From positions 1 to 15,260 of the forward strand of contig CAMWUX010000006.1 of NCBI GenBank assembly GCA_947177605.1: a stretch of DNA of 15,260 bases, written 5' to 3'. Position numbers and translations under genes: made by a program. Source of the stretch: an uncultured Porphyromonadaceae bacterium (GTDB taxonomy: Bacteria; Bacteroidota; Bacteroidia; Bacteroidales; Muribaculaceae). The first letter of the stretch is position 1. Every line of letters starts with the position of its first letter. Below are positions 1 to 7,431 of the stretch, one piece after another. The notes under the pieces are model-generated. The model was given only the letters and a program-made list of their open reading frames with translations. It was not told the origin of the DNA and did not search any database.

Positions 1-349
1 CCGCCACACCGGTCACTACGATATGCGTGCGTCCGGCCAACGCAGCGAGCATCCGCCGGGCATCCGCTTCATCAGCCGGCTTGCCGAGAATGCGGCCGTC
101 GGCTATCACCACGGTATCGGCCGCGATGACGAGCGTACGCGGTGGCAGATTTAGCGCGTGAGCTTCACACTTCTTGCGGGCAAGATATTCGGCTACTTCC
201 TCCACGGGAAGAGTGTCGGGATATGTCTCGTCGACCTCTACGGAGGTATCGACACGAAACGGCAAACCGGTCATCGCCAGAATCTCGCGGCGGCGGGGCG
301 AACCGCTCGCAAGAATTATATCGTAATCTTTGAGCCTGTCGATCACCAT
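1..349 (-). CDS. maf: Maf-like nucleotide pyrophosphatase, N-terminal part (cut by window edge)
   Basis: The Maf/HAM1 fold hydrolyses non-canonical or excess nucleoside triphosphates (dTTP/UTP in the YhdE branch) to the monophosphate and pyrophosphate, and the family has been linked to septum inhibition. The visible 116 residues run from the ATG at 349 to the left edge. They contain the family signature LASGSPRRREIL near residues 13-24, the DET segment near 40, and the ADTVV stretch whose Asp is the usual catalytic base. The ASGSPRR form resembles the dTTPase (YhdE) branch more than the YceF branch (ASTSPWRR). The start codon lies inside the end of kdsC, with a 7-base overlap (ATGGTGA), which suggests translational coupling in a nitroreductase-DUF2520-kdsC-maf operon. 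The C-terminal part (normally about 190-200 aa in total) lies outside the window. Family assignment is secure; the exact substrate is inferred. Confidence 0.93.
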   Translation of the reverse strand, partial: MVIDRLKDYDIILASGSPRRREILAMTGLPFRVDTSVEVDETYPDTLPVEEVAEYLARKKCEAHALNLPPRTLVIAADTVVIADGRILGKPADEADARRMLAALAGRTHIVVTGVA

Positions 350-867
350 CCGAATGCTTTTTGATCCGACATCCATTTTCCCTGCGCGCGGAGTATCTGC
401 TCCAACAGATCGCGGGCCACACCGTAGCCCCCGGCAACCGGCGAGATATACAGAGCAGCCGCACGTGCATCCGGGCAACCGTCGTGAGGTGTAACCGACA
501 GTCCCACTTCAGCCATTGCAGGCAGATCGGGCACGTCGTCGCCAACAAAGGCTACCTCCTCGGGGTTGAGGCCACAGCTCTCCATCCACCGGTGGAGTAC
601 TTCAGTCTTTACGGATGCGCCCATATTGACCGACTGCACGCCGAGTCCGCGATAACGCACTTCCACCCCACTGCTCGAAGCGCCTGATATTATGGCGAGC
701 TGCAGGCCGCACTTCACGGCAAGCTGCATCGCGTAGCCGTCTTTGATATTGACCATGCGCAACGGCTCGCCCTCTGGGCTGAGAGCGATGGTCGAGGGGG
801 AGAGCACTCCGTCGACGTCGAATGCCACTCCACGGATTTTCCGCAAGTCATAGTTAATGTTGCTCAT
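343..867 (-). CDS. kdsC: 3-deoxy-D-manno-octulosonate-8-phosphate phosphatase (KdsC-type HAD hydrolase)
   Basis: 174 aa, the usual length for KdsC, a cap-less C0-type HAD phosphatase that removes phosphate from Kdo-8-P in the cytoplasm before CMP-Kdo is made for lipid A/LPS core. HAD motif I is FDVDGVL (nucleophile D17, acid/base D19), motif II is ISG (S61), the motif III lysine is probably K87 (ASVKTE), and motif IV is VGDDVPD (D110, D111, D114). The C-terminal GGYGVARDLLEQIL block matches the conserved GG-GA-RE segment that reaches into the neighbouring subunit's active site in KdsC tetramers. The start at 867 overlaps the upstream DUF2520 gene by 14 bases and its stop overlaps maf by 7, so it is very probably cotranscribed. 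Its loop after motif I (SPSTIALSPEGE) is less typical than the usual TDG form, so a related phosphatase substrate cannot be excluded. Confidence 0.88.
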   Translation of the reverse strand: MSNINYDLRKIRGVAFDVDGVLSPSTIALSPEGEPLRMVNIKDGYAMQLAVKCGLQLAIISGASSSGVEVRYRGLGVQSVNMGASVKTEVLHRWMESCGLNPEEVAFVGDDVPDLPAMAEVGLSVTPHDGCPDARAAALYISPVAGGYGVARDLLEQILRAQGKWMSDQKAFGW

Positions 868-1657
868 ATCGCTTCATTATGGAATCTGACAATATTTTAT
901 ACAAGTACGCTTCATCGGGCTGAATCAACGCCATGTGGCGCTCCATCACCCGTGTGTCGCGACGCCGCGCCGGCCCCGTCTGCGCATCAGCCGGAGGCAT
1001 CGACAGAGCTTTGGCAAGAGTCTCTTCGAGCAACGGCCGCAGCACCGAAAGGTCGGCATCCGCCTCACGACGAAGTATATCGGAGGCTATTGCATACATG
1101 TGGTTGGTAAAATTGCAGGCGAACACCGCGGCAGCATGAAGTTTGCGACGCGTATCGCCATCGGCCACACGCACATCCTCGCTCAGAGCCTCGCCAAGCC
1201 GTTCGGCCACGTCGAGAGCCTCAACCGTAGCCCCTTCCACGAATACAGGTATGGTATTAAAATCCGTATGCCGACCCTTGGAGAAGGTCTGCAGTGGATA
1301 CAGCACGCCATAGTTTGGCGATAGGGGCGATAGCACCGACGCATCCACACCGCCGGAGGTATGAAGCCAAACGGCACCAGCAGCGCGCGGAGCCTTCGCT
1401 GCGACATCGGCAAGAGCATCATCGGTCACCGACACGAGATAAAGTTGCGCGGCAGCCGGTATCAGCGACAGATCATTCACCGCCACGGCACCATGCAACT
1501 TTCCCGCGAGTTCTTCGGCATGCGACAGGGTGGGACTACATACTGTCATGACTTCAATGGCTCCGGCCTCCTCGAGTGCGGGAGCCAACGCCGAAGCCAC
1601 ATTGCCCGAACCGATCACTACGGCGCGCAGCGGCGGGAGCTTAATCAACCCTTCCAT
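854..1657 (-). CDS. Rossmann-like / DUF2520 domain protein (predicted NAD(P)-dependent oxidoreductase)
   Basis: 267 aa from the ATG at 1657. The open frame continues upstream to 1993, but that part lies antiparallel-frame inside the nitroreductase gene and has no family resemblance. The N-terminal half is a Rossmann dinucleotide fold: beta strand plus VIGSGNVASAL (G16, G18) and a second strand ending LVSVTDDAL. The C-terminal half carries the DUF2520 hallmarks: YPLQTFS near 120-126, the helical KLHAAAVFACNFTNHM block near 172-187, and QTGPARRRD near 226-234. The fold resembles ProC/6-phosphogluconate dehydrogenase relatives, but no substrate is established for the family as far as I know. It overlaps the nitroreductase by 13 bases and kdsC by 14. 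Sitting in this compact block beside KdsC and Maf suggests a housekeeping metabolic role; no specific reaction can be given. Confidence 0.9.
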   Translation of the reverse strand: MEGLIKLPPLRAVVIGSGNVASALAPALEEAGAIEVMTVCSPTLSHAEELAGKLHGAVAVNDLSLIPAAAQLYLVSVTDDALADVAAKAPRAAGAVWLHTSGGVDASVLSPLSPNYGVLYPLQTFSKGRHTDFNTIPVFVEGATVEALDVAERLGEALSEDVRVADGDTRRKLHAAAVFACNFTNHMYAIASDILRREADADLSVLRPLLEETLAKALSMPPADAQTGPARRRDTRVMERHMALIQPDEAYLYKILSDSIMKRYEQH

Positions 1658-2178
1658 TGCCCTATGTGCACGCGCTCCCAGAGGAGCTTGTCGACATTCT
1701 GCGGCTTGCGTTCTTCGGCCGGATGACCGAGCGTGAGGATGCAGAGCACCGGGAGGGTGTCGGGAATCAGAAGTTGCTGCTGCACATATTCTTCGGCGGG
1801 ATTTCCGTCGGCCGAGAAGCGGTTGCGTATCTGAATCCAGCAGGAGCCGAGACCGAGATCGGCAGCCTGAAGCTGCATATATGAAGCCGCTATCGAGGCA
1901 TCCTCTACCCAGGCATCGGAGAGTTCCGGATTGCCGAGCACCACGATAGCGAGTTTGCAACCGGCGATAGGATGCGCGCCGAGCGGCTTGCACTGCGCAA
2001 GGAGTTGGAGGGAATGGGCATCTTCTACAGCCACAAACTGCCAGTCGCGCGCACTCTTGGATGTGGGAGCCAGCAGGCCGGCTTCGAGAATCAGTTTCAC
2101 AGCCGACGGGTCGATGGGGTCGGAAGTATAGCGCCGAATACTGCGCCGGGCTACTATAAGGTCATGAAAATTGGTCAT
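1645..2178 (-). CDS. nitroreductase family protein (FMN-dependent oxidoreductase)
   Basis: 177 aa, at the short end of the nitroreductase fold. The N-terminal IVARRSIRRYTSDPI segment (residues 8-22) is the typical RRSxRxY FMN-phosphate-binding block. APTSKSARDWQFVAV (about 37-51) contributes the flavin-contacting region with the W-Q-F pattern. GLGSCWIQ (about 108-115) matches the family's GLGSCW-type flavin-binding motif, and the C-terminal LGHPAEERKP is the usual GxPxE---P ending. These cytoplasmic enzymes use NAD(P)H to reduce quinones, nitro compounds or other acceptors; the physiological substrate cannot be read from sequence. It is the first gene of the leftward block and has its own promoter-like element at 2198-2205. 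The following DUF2520 gene starts 13 bases before its stop, indicating coupling. Confidence 0.93.
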   Translation of the reverse strand: MTNFHDLIVARRSIRRYTSDPIDPSAVKLILEAGLLAPTSKSARDWQFVAVEDAHSLQLLAQCKPLGAHPIAGCKLAIVVLGNPELSDAWVEDASIAASYMQLQAADLGLGSCWIQIRNRFSADGNPAEEYVQQQLLIPDTLPVLCILTLGHPAEERKPQNVDKLLWERVHIGQWKG

Positions 2179-2197
2179 GGGTACTTAATATTTTTCA

Positions 2198-2205
2198 CAA
2201 AGTTA
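2198..2205 (-). promoter_or_regulatory. Bacteroidetes -7 element for the nitroreductase-DUF2520-kdsC-maf block
   Basis: TAACTTTG on the minus strand matches the TAnnTTTG consensus exactly and lies 19 bases before the start codon at 2178. A clear -33 TTTG/TTG is not visible at the expected distance, so the call rests on the -7 box and its position. Transcription would start near 2192 and give a leader of roughly 14 bases. Confidence 0.6.
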
Positions 2206-2226
2206 GCATAAATCCACGATATTTTA

Positions 2227-2234
2227 TAGCTTTG
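2227..2234 (+). promoter_or_regulatory. Bacteroidetes -7 element for the GH95 fucosidase gene
   Basis: TAGCTTTG matches TAnnTTTG exactly. It ends only 7 bases before the ATG at 2242, so the predicted transcription start falls at or within a few bases of the start codon and the message would be leaderless or nearly so. No convincing -33 TTTG is seen. The region is shared with the oppositely directed nitroreductase promoter, 21 bases away. Confidence 0.6.
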
Positions 2235-2241
2235 CGATATT

Positions 2242-4557
2242 ATGCGACACATTATACCAACCACCCTCCTTTTATTAATATGTGCTCCCGCCATCTGGAG
2301 CCGCTCACACATCATATCATTCAACAGCCCCGCCACCGATGACCCCGGCTCTGCCATCTGGCAGCGCAACGATTTCAGCTGGAGTATCAACAATCCCGAC
2401 TCCACCTGGGAGCGACGTTCGCTCCCGATAGGCAACGGCGCTCTGGGTGCCACCGTAGCCGGTTACCCTGGAATGGAGCGAATCATCATAAATGAAAAAT
2501 CGCTCTGGATGGGAGGCCCCGGCGTAGATCCCGAAGCCTACTGGGCCATGAACCGCACGGTGTCGCCGGAGACGCTCGACCACGTGCGCCAACTGCTGCG
2601 AGAGGGTCGAAAACATGAAGCTGACTCTATAGTTCGCACTGCATTCACCGGCACCGTGGCCTACGACCGCAATCTATTCGGCACATACACTATGATGTCG
2701 GAACTGACAGTAGTGACCGACATAGACACCGACAATATCACCGACTACCGCCAATGGCTCGATCTGAGCGACGCCACCATGCACGTGAGTTTCAACTGCG
2801 GCGAGGGAGAGTATCACCGTACCTATTTCATATCCTATCCCGACAGCGTACTGGTAATGCGCTATCAGTCTAATCTGCCTCAGCGCATCAGCGTCAATAC
2901 CTTGCTCCCCCATGCGTGCGATTCCACGGCAACTCTTCCGCGCATTTTCTACGGCGCACTCCCCTCCAACGGGATGCAGTGGGCTATGGGTGAAAACCGT
3001 ATCGACAGGCAGGACAGCCGCGACATCACCATAATGATAGCTGCCGCCACCAACTACCGGATGAATCCCGATCCGGATCTCCACGATGCGAATGCCTACT
3101 ACGACGGCCGCGATCCTCGCGCAGAAGTAAGTTCGGCTCTCTATCACGCCGCATCACTGGGATATACCACGCTGCTTGAGCGACATGTCGCCGACTATAC
3201 AGCTCTCTACAACCGCAACAGCATCTGGCTCGGCAGCGACACCACGTCGACAGAGCAACTGTCGACACCCGAGCGCCTTGCCCGCTACCGCGCCGGTGCG
3301 TCCGACCCATCTCTCGAAGAACTTTACTACAATTTCGGCCGATACCTGCTCATCGCCTCGTCGCGCCCCGGAGCTCCGGCCGCTAACCTGCAGGGTCTGT
3401 GGCATAACAATATCGATGGCCCATGGCGCGTCGACTACCATAACAATATCAACGTGCAGATGAACTACTGGCCCGCGCTCCCCTGCAATCTCGAAGAGTG
3501 CTTCGAGCCGTTTGCCGACTATGTGGAAAGTCTTGTGGTGCCCGGCCGCCGCACCGCTCAAGCCTATTACAACGCTCCGGGCTGGACAGCGGCCATATCG
3601 GGCAATATATTCGGTTTCACGGCGCCGCTCAACGCTGCCGAGATGAGTTGGAACTACAATCCTTCGGCCGGCCCGTGGCTTGCCACGCAACTGTGGGAAT
3701 ACTACCTCTTCACACTCGACAAGCAATGGCTGGCCGACAAAGGCTATCCGATTATAAGCGAGAGCGCCGACTTCGCTCTGGCGCTGCTCGACAGCGTAGG
3801 CGATTATCTCTGCGCAAACCCCTCCTACTCGCCCGAGCACGGCACTATCAACCGCGGCACTACATACGCCAACGCTGTGAGCCGCGAGATTCTCTCAGCT
3901 GCTGCCCGTGCAGCCGGTGAGCTTGGTATCGACAGCGACCGCGCCGCCGTCTGGACAGATGCTGCAGCCCGAATCGAGCCGTACCACATCGGACGATACG
4001 GGCAGCTACAGGAGTGGTACGACGACATCGATGATCCTTCCGATCTTCACCGCCACACCAATCACCTCTTCGGTCTGCACCCGGGAAGCTCGATCAACGC
4101 GCTCACCGACAAGGCGCTCGTAAATGCCTGCGCCACCACCCTGCGCCACCGTGGCGACGAGGCTACGGGCTGGAGTATGGGATGGAAGCTCAACCACTGG
4201 GCGCGTCTGCTCGACGGCGACCACAGCTACACGCTCTTCCGCAATCTGCTCAGCAAAGGCACGGCCAACAATCTCTGGGATATGCACCCGCCATTCCAGA
4301 TCGACGGCAATTTCGGCGGCACGGCAGGCATCGCCGAGATGCTTCTGCAGAGCCACAACGGAGTGCTGCACGTCCTCCCTGCACTGCCATCGGCATGGCC
4401 CGAGGGATATGTGAAGGGACTGAAAGCCCGTGGCGGCTACGAAGTAGACATCTACTGGACCAACGGCAGACTGTCCGATCTGAAGATACGATCGGAGAAA
4501 GGCGAACCGGTAAAAGTACTGTACGAAGGGATTACTTACGATATACCCACGCGGTAG
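2242..4557 (+). CDS. secreted glycoside hydrolase family 95 alpha-L-fucosidase
   Basis: 771 aa, normal for GH95, which releases terminal alpha-1,2-linked L-fucose by inversion. The first 21 residues are a Sec signal peptide (hydrophobic LLLLICAPA then polar); the Cys lacks a lipobox, so the protein is probably periplasmic and soluble. The N-terminal beta-sandwich carries [10 protein letters not shown] and [11 protein letters not shown]. The (alpha/alpha)6 barrel carries [16 protein letters not shown] and [11 protein letters not shown]. By comparison with Bifidobacterium AfcA (general acid E566, D766, N421/N423, H419), I assign E591 (GQLQEW) as the acid, N402 and N404 as the Asn pair that assists the water, D688 (QIDGNFGG) as a further active-site acid, and H400 as the fucose-reading His. 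The His argues for fucosidase over the L-galactosidase variant, which has Thr there. No SusC/D, sulfatase or regulator is adjacent, so it is an orphan outside a PUL. Its end overlaps the next gene tail to tail. Confidence 0.94.
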   Translation: MRHIIPTTLLLLICAPAIWSRSHIISFNSPATDDPGSAIWQRNDFSWSINNPDSTWERRSLPIGNGALGATVAGYPGMERIIINEKSLWMGGPGVDPEAYWAMNRTVSPETLDHVRQLLREGRKHEADSIVRTAFTGTVAYDRNLFGTYTMMSELTVVTDIDTDNITDYRQWLDLSDATMHVSFNCGEGEYHRTYFISYPDSVLVMRYQSNLPQRISVNTLLPHACDSTATLPRIFYGALPSNGMQWAMGENRIDRQDSRDITIMIAAATNYRMNPDPDLHDANAYYDGRDPRAEVSSALYHAASLGYTTLLERHVADYTALYNRNSIWLGSDTTSTEQLSTPERLARYRAGASDPSLEELYYNFGRYLLIASSRPGAPAANLQGLWHNNIDGPWRVDYHNNINVQMNYWPALPCNLEECFEPFADYVESLVVPGRRTAQAYYNAPGWTAAISGNIFGFTAPLNAAEMSWNYNPSAGPWLATQLWEYYLFTLDKQWLADKGYPIISESADFALALLDSVGDYLCANPSYSPEHGTINRGTTYANAVSREILSAAARAAGELGIDSDRAAVWTDAAARIEPYHIGRYGQLQEWYDDIDDPSDLHRHTNHLFGLHPGSSINALTDKALVNACATTLRHRGDEATGWSMGWKLNHWARLLDGDHSYTLFRNLLSKGTANNLWDMHPPFQIDGNFGGTAGIAEMLLQSHNGVLHVLPALPSAWPEGYVKGLKARGGYEVDIYWTNGRLSDLKIRSEKGEPVKVLYEGITYDIPTR

Positions 4558-5521
4558 GATGCTCAGCCACTAAGGCGGCATCCGTCGACTTATAGTCGAA
4601 TGCTGCATCATAGTCGTTGGCTACGGCGACATAGACGCGGTAGCGTCCGTCGGCTTTGATCACGCGCATAGTGTCAGCGCCGTGAGCCTCACGGATGTAG
4701 CGGTCGGCATCAGTCTGGGAGGCGAAGGAAGCCACCACTACGAAGCAGTCGTAATTCTCCTCGGGATTGGTTGCGGTCAGATCTTTGACCATCACCACAG
4801 TCGGCTCCTTCTGCTCAGGGGATTCAGATATATCGGTCTTGTCCGACATCTCCGACATCTCCGACGTCACCGCCGGGACTTCTACAGTAGCCGGCTTCGG
4901 CTTAGTCACCGTGGGCAATGCGAGCGATGCCTGAGCGGGCACACGTTCTAATGTGATAGGTGTGGAAAATGCGATACCGAGTCCAACGAGGACGGCCACG
5001 GATGCGGCATAGCGCGTGACGCGCCACAGGCGGCTGCCGAGCGAACGGCGCTCCGAGAAGTCGACTTCGAGAATGGCCGGCTCATCATCGGCCACTTCCA
5101 CGATGGGTGCCACATTGAGCACTGGAAGCGGATTGTAGGCGGCATTGACTATGGGGTGGTGTTCGTCGGGAATGAATTCAAGCGTAGCACCGGCATGGCG
5201 GATCAGACGTCCTACACGGTCGATATCCACATGACCGCAGATCTCGAGCAGGCTCGACATACTGTCGACTGCAGCTGCAACCTCCGCGGCTGCCTCACGA
5301 TAGGGTATACCCTCGCGACGGCTCACCGACCATGCGAGAAGTCCGTCGTCGTCAACTATCGCCGCATTGAAGCCAAGACTGCGGTTAGGCGGCAGGAATT
5401 GAGTACCCGAGGCCTTGACAGAAGCGGCTTCGTAGCGCACAATGAAGGCGCCAAGCGAAGGCAACACCACGCAGTCGTGGTGCAGCAACAGATATTTTAT
5501 ATGCTCGTTGAGGGCTATCAT
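4532..5521 (-). CDS. HU-like (HU-CCDC81 type) N-terminal, single-TM, C-terminal SPOR domain protein
   Basis: 329 aa from the ATG at 5521. Residues 1-120 resemble the Bacteroidetes HU-CCDC81-type IHF/HU-like domains: the opening helix [22 protein letters not shown] is characteristic of that family, and [16 protein letters not shown] follows. A basic patch then a hydrophobic segment at about 171-186 is the only membrane span. A Thr/Pro/Ser/Asp/Glu-rich linker (200-250) leads to a C-terminal SPOR domain (about 258-328: [18 protein letters not shown]... RYRVYVAV), the fold that binds peptidoglycan stripped of stem peptides at division sites. Predicted topology: HU-like part in the cytoplasm, SPOR in the periplasm. 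The start is set by the promoter ending 5 bases upstream; a longer TTG-started frame to 5557 would include the promoter itself. Function is not established; a link between nucleoid and septal wall is inference. Confidence 0.85.
   Translation of the reverse strand: MIALNEHIKYLLLHHDCVVLPSLGAFIVRYEAASVKASGTQFLPPNRSLGFNAAIVDDDGLLAWSVSRREGIPYREAAAEVAAAVDSMSSLLEICGHVDIDRVGRLIRHAGATLEFIPDEHHPIVNAAYNPLPVLNVAPIVEVADDEPAILEVDFSERRSLGSRLWRVTRYAASVAVLVGLGIAFSTPITLERVPAQASLALPTVTKPKPATVEVPAVTSEMSEMSDKTDISESPEQKEPTVVMVKDLTATNPEENYDCFVVVASFASQTDADRYIREAHGADTMRVIKADGRYRVYVAVANDYDAAFDYKSTDAALVAEHPTAWVYRK
4842..4868 (-). repeat. 9-base tandem repeat, three units, in the SPOR protein linker
   Basis: On the plus strand TCCGACATC occurs twice in tandem (4842-4859), followed by a one-mismatch third unit, TCCGACGTC (4860-4868). 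It lies in frame in the linker between membrane span and SPOR domain and encodes an S/E/M/D-rich triplet repeat. Copy-number change would alter linker length by three residues without a frameshift. Confidence 0.8.
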
Positions 5522-5526
5522 CGATG

Positions 5527-5558
5527 CAAAGATACTCAGTTTTGTCGAGGTGACCAAG
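5527..5558 (-). promoter_or_regulatory. Bacteroidetes -33/-7 promoter for the HU-SPOR gene
   Basis: On the minus strand CTTG (5558-5555) is followed by 20 bases and then TATCTTTG (5534-5527), a full match to the TTG / 19-21 / TAnnTTTG arrangement. The -7 box ends 5 bases before the ATG at 5521, so transcription should begin at about the start codon. It sits in the 41-base gap after mutL and makes the HU-SPOR gene at least partly independent of the upstream block. Confidence 0.75.
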
Positions 5559-5562
5559 CCTA

Positions 5563-7431
5563 CTATTTGAAAAAATTGTCGATCTCGGTATCCGAAAGTA
5601 CCCGGATCACGGCCAGTCCGTCGGGCGTATAGTTGGGCGTCGGGAGGCGAAGAAGCTCTGAAATAAGGTGTTCCATCTCCTTCATGGAGAGTTTCACGCC
5701 GGCTTTTATGGCCACGCTCCGAGCCATCGACAGAGCCAGAGCACCTCGCAGCGATTCGTCGGTATCTTTCATCACTCCGGCCTCCGAATCGGCGAGAATG
5801 CGGTTCACCACCTCCGTAGGATTGGCCTCGGCCACCACATCGGGCATGGCCGTGATGCTCCAGTTGCGGTTGCCGAGCGGCGAGAAATCGAATCCCATCG
5901 TCTTCAGTGCCGGTTGCAATTCCAGAAGCAGCGCCTCGCGTGGCGCACTCAGAGCGAGCACTTCGGGGAAAAGGAGAGTCTGCGACTGCATCGAACCACC
6001 GGCCCCCATCCGCAAAAACTTATCGTAGAGTATCTTCACATGGGCGCGATGCTGGTCAATGACCATCAGTCCCGACACAGCCGGAGCCATTATATACTTA
6101 TTGCGCACCTGTATGATGCTACTCGGTTCATACACTCCATCGGTATCCGACGCGCTCCCTACCAGACCTTCGATCACCGGGCTCGGGCCATCGGCGGGCA
6201 TCTCCACTACCGGAGGAGTGGCGGGTGTCTCGCTCATGAATCCTTCATAGAGCCGCTCCCAGTCGCGGGTGATGGCCGGTTGCTTTTCGCGTACCGGCTG
6301 ACGCTGCTGTTGTGCGAGAGCTGAGGCGGCAAAGGGATTGTATGTCGGGTCGATATTGACGTTGTGATCAGCCGATGCGTCGGGATTGAATACCGGTATG
6401 TCAAACCCGGCGGGAGCGTCGAAGTCCATACCCGGGCCGGCATTGAAGCGTCCGAGCGACTCGCGAACGGCGGCATTGAGTATCTGCCAGATACCATTTT
6501 CATCCTCAAACTTTATCTCATTTTTAGTCGGATGTATGTTCACATCGATCGAAGCGGGATCCACCGTGAAGTTGAGGAAATACTGGGGCTGCGCATCGGA
6601 GGCTATCAGACGCTCATAGCACATTGTCACGGCCTTATGGAAATAAGGATGTCGCATGTGGCGTCCGTTGACGGTGAAGTACTGAAGAGCGTTGCGGTGA
6701 CGCGCTCCCTCGGGGGATGCGATGAATCCGTCGATCTTCACAATCGAGGTGGTGGTGGATACCGGGAGCAGATGCTTGGCCACCGACTGACCGAACAGAT
6801 CGGCGATGCGCTGCTTGAAAGTGCCGGGGAGCAGACGATGGATCACCGTATCGTTGCTCGTAAGCGTAAGGTCTACTTCGGGATTCACGAGTGCCATACG
6901 CTCGAATTCCTTTTCTATATTGCTAAGCTCAACGGAATCCTTTTTGAGGAACTTGCGTCGGGCAGGCACATTGTAGAAGAGATTCTTCACCATAAGATTG
7001 GTACCGACCGAGCAGGCGAAAGGTTCCTGCGACTCCACTTTCGAACCGTTGATTATGAGTCGTGTGCCGATCTCGGCATCGGGCTGCTTGGTGCGCAGAT
7101 TGATCTGTGCCACCGCGCAGATCGAAGCCAGCGCCTCACCGCGGAAGCCCATGGTGTGGAGATTGAAGAGATCGTCGGCCTTGGCTATCTTGGATGTGGC
7201 GTGGCGCTCGAAAGCGAGGCGGGCATCGGTCTCCGACATACCGCGGCCATTGTCCACCACCTGTATCAGTGTGCGTCCGGCATCAGTCACTATCACCTCG
7301 ATGATAGTGGCACCGGCATCCACCGCATTCTCCACCAGCTCCTTGATCACGGATGCAGGGCGCTGGATCACCTCGCCGGCCGCTATCTGATTGGCCACCG
7401 AGTCGGGCAGAAGTCTTATCACATCGCTCAT
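5563..7431 (-). CDS. mutL: DNA mismatch repair protein MutL
   Basis: 622 aa, standard MutL length. The N-terminal GHKL ATPase is complete: IAAGEVIQRPASVIKELVEN (residues 16-35, with the Mg-binding E34-N35), DNGRGM (60-65), ATSKI (78-82), GFRGEALASI (95-104) and the GTNLMVKNLFYNVPARRKF block. Residues about 330-430 form a variable linker. The C-terminal dimerisation domain contains DQHRAHVKILYD (459-470) where endonuclease MutLs have DQHAxxExxxxE; both glutamates are absent. The C-terminal TPNYTPDGLAV stretch stands where a C/S-P-x-GRP metal-binding motif is normally found. MutL couples MutS mismatch recognition to downstream excision. Its ATG overlaps the stop of the OstA-like gene (ATGA), so it is translated from the same message as the envelope genes upstream. 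The next gene, 41 bases on, has its own promoter. Confidence 0.97.
   Translation of the reverse strand: MSDVIRLLPDSVANQIAAGEVIQRPASVIKELVENAVDAGATIIEVIVTDAGRTLIQVVDNGRGMSETDARLAFERHATSKIAKADDLFNLHTMGFRGEALASICAVAQINLRTKQPDAEIGTRLIINGSKVESQEPFACSVGTNLMVKNLFYNVPARRKFLKKDSVELSNIEKEFERMALVNPEVDLTLTSNDTVIHRLLPGTFKQRIADLFGQSVAKHLLPVSTTTSIVKIDGFIASPEGARHRNALQYFTVNGRHMRHPYFHKAVTMCYERLIASDAQPQYFLNFTVDPASIDVNIHPTKNEIKFEDENGIWQILNAAVRESLGRFNAGPGMDFDAPAGFDIPVFNPDASADHNVNIDPTYNPFAASALAQQQRQPVREKQPAITRDWERLYEGFMSETPATPPVVEMPADGPSPVIEGLVGSASDTDGVYEPSSIIQVRNKYIMAPAVSGLMVIDQHRAHVKILYDKFLRMGAGGSMQSQTLLFPEVLALSAPREALLLELQPALKTMGFDFSPLGNRNWSITAMPDVVAEANPTEVVNRILADSEAGVMKDTDESLRGALALSMARSVAIKAGVKLSMKEMEHLISELLRLPTPNYTPDGLAVIRVLSDTEIDNFFK

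Noticed and set aside
2242..2310. GH95 protein as a lipoprotein because of a Cys at residue 14
   Set aside because: The residues before the Cys (L-L-I) do not form a lipobox, and the Cys lies inside the hydrophobic core of the signal peptide.
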